Assembly (NCBI GenBank): GCA_011322715.1
Contig: DRLX01000005.1
Coordinates: 1-5,791, forward strand
Direction: 5' to 3'
Source: Desulfobulbaceae bacterium
GTDB lineage: Bacteria; Desulfobacterota; Desulfobulbia; Desulfobulbales; Desulfobulbaceae
DNA: 5,791 bases
How positions within the stretch are numbered: position 1 is the stretch's first letter; every line of letters begins with the position of its first letter. The position numbers and the translations under genes are program-made. The notes beneath the pieces were generated by a model. The model made no database searches and was not told where the DNA came from. It saw nothing but the letters and a program-made list of their open reading frames with translations. This document shows positions 4,864-5,791 of the stretch, piece after piece.

Positions 4864-5791
4864 CTATTCCTCCGTTGTTTTCCGGGTCAACCGCTTGCGC
4901 AGCAGGCCATGAGCTCCGGAAAACCGTAATAAAGAGCGACGGTCTACCACTGTTTTCCAATCAATACCATTGCTGGCCAGGGCGTTCATCATATCAAGCA
5001 TTTGATTGCCGTCTTTTCGCACCGGACCAAAACATCCCCGGCAGGGAACCCGGGCGCTGATGCAGGAAGGTGCACAGCGATTATCCCCGGATGCACAACC
5101 GGCGGCAGTCACCGGCCCCATGCACATCAGTCCCTGCTCAAGCAGGCAACGCATTTCATCCAAGGGCTTTTCCGAATCATACTGGGCGTTCTGAACAAAC
5201 CGACGAACATCGCTTACCCCACCCTTGCCCTTTCGTTGAGTAGGACAGGTGTCGCAGACCGACTTTCCAGGTATAACCGGGTCACGGCCATCCAGAAGCG
5301 CTGTTAAAACCTCGGCTATCAACGCCGGATTAGGTGGACAACCAGGAAGCATCAGATCAACCTTGACCTTTTCATCAACGGCATAGACCCGGTCAAGAGG
5401 TGCGGGAACAACTTCGTTTGGTACTTCACAGGGTTCGGTTGTGGAAGTCTTATAATAATCCTCCATCCCCTTTTTCATACCCCATTCATTCATCAGGGCG
5501 GGAAGACCGCCATGGGTTGCACAGGTTCCCAATGCGACCAAAACCTTACATTTTTTTCGCATTTCAAGAAGCACCTCCATGTGCTCCTCATTGGCCACCC
5601 CGCCGGAGACTATACCAACCACGGCCTCAGGTATCTTCAGCTCCTTCCCGTCACCAAGCTGACCGTAGTATTTATGATCCATCAAAACAGGAATATGCAC
5701 CAGATCAATTTTGGCCAGCAGATCAAGAAGAGCTTCGCCGGTATTCAGAATTGAAATCTCACATCCGGAACAGGAATGGAGCCATTCCTCT
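4864..5791 (-). CDS. mvhG: [NiFe] hydrogenase small subunit, Mvh type (5' end missing)
   Basis: The electron-transfer subunit that carries Fe-S clusters next to the catalytic subunit. The open frame continues past a GTG at 5700 to the window edge, giving 308 visible residues; only about the first ten are probably missing. That upstream part matters, because it holds EEWLHSCSGCE with the first two ligands of the proximal cluster (visible residues C7 and C10). The other two are in LGTCATHGG (C90) and PGCPPNP (C151). The C-terminal third has CDTCP (C179, C182) and a dense set of cysteines from C215 to C253 (LMCMGPVTAAGC, CAPSC, VPCRGCFGP), enough for two more [4Fe-4S] clusters. No Tat signal is expected in this cytoplasmic group, though the extreme N-terminus is unseen. 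It ends at TAG 4866-4864, 3 nt before the large subunit. The group 3c-like assignment rests on overall resemblance. Confidence 0.92.
   Translation of the reverse strand, partial: EEWLHSCSGCEISILNTGEALLDLLAKIDLVHIPVLMDHKYYGQLGDGKELKIPEAVVGIVSGGVANEEHMEVLLEMRKKCKVLVALGTCATHGGLPALMNEWGMKKGMEDYYKTSTTEPCEVPNEVVPAPLDRVYAVDEKVKVDLMLPGCPPNPALIAEVLTALLDGRDPVIPGKSVCDTCPTQRKGKGGVSDVRRFVQNAQYDSEKPLDEMRCLLEQGLMCMGPVTAAGCASGDNRCAPSCISARVPCRGCFGPVRKDGNQMLDMMNALASNGIDWKTVVDRRSLLRFSGAHGLLRKRLTRKTTEE

Noticed and set aside
4864..5700. GTG at 5700 as the start of the small subunit
   Set aside because: The same frame stays open to the window edge and contains the conserved CSGC cluster ligands, so the true start lies outside.

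Overview
All genes in this window lie on the minus strand, so gene order runs from high to low coordinates. It looks like the tail of a cytoplasmic [NiFe] hydrogenase operon followed by a hydrogenase-maturation operon. The hydrogenase subunits resemble the group 3c, methyl-viologen/F420-non-reducing (Mvh/Vhu) type. The large subunit uses an in-frame UGA as selenocysteine. Together with the SulP anion permease and the Gram-negative-looking Shine-Dalgarno sites, this suggests an anaerobic, hydrogen-using bacterium, plausibly a sulfate- or sulfur-metabolising member of the Desulfobacterota. That taxonomic guess is inference; nothing in the window proves it.

Unit 1 (about 5791 to 3029): the hydrogenase small subunit (5' end outside the window), the selenocysteine-containing large subunit (3412-4860, reading through UGA at 3511-3513 with a bacterial SECIS-like hairpin at 3479-3493), and an unrecognised 82-residue Cys/His-containing protein (3151-3399). 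The genes are tightly packed (3 nt and 12 nt gaps). A perfect 10-bp hairpin at 3029-3056 probably ends the unit. A naive gene call would cut the large subunit at 449 residues and lose the second half of its active-site motif.

Intergenic region (2905-3150): it holds the hairpin, a candidate promoter and a near-perfect 16-bp palindrome next to it.

Unit 2 (about 2938 to beyond position 1): a possible 22-codon leader ORF overlapping the start of hypA, then hypA, hypB, a SulP/STAS anion permease, and the first 28 codons of a probable membrane protein whose ATG overlaps the SulP stop codon. HypA and HypB deliver nickel to hydrogenase large subunits, so this unit serves the enzyme encoded just upstream. 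The HypA is odd: it has no cysteine and appears to lack exactly the zinc-binding insert, while keeping both the nickel-binding N-terminus and the final beta strand.

Most worth a second look: the zinc-less HypA, the 82-residue Cys/His protein coupled to the hydrogenase, the UGA-encoded selenocysteine, and the possible leader peptide controlling hypA translation. I saw no tRNA, rRNA, CRISPR array, insertion sequence or long repeat.
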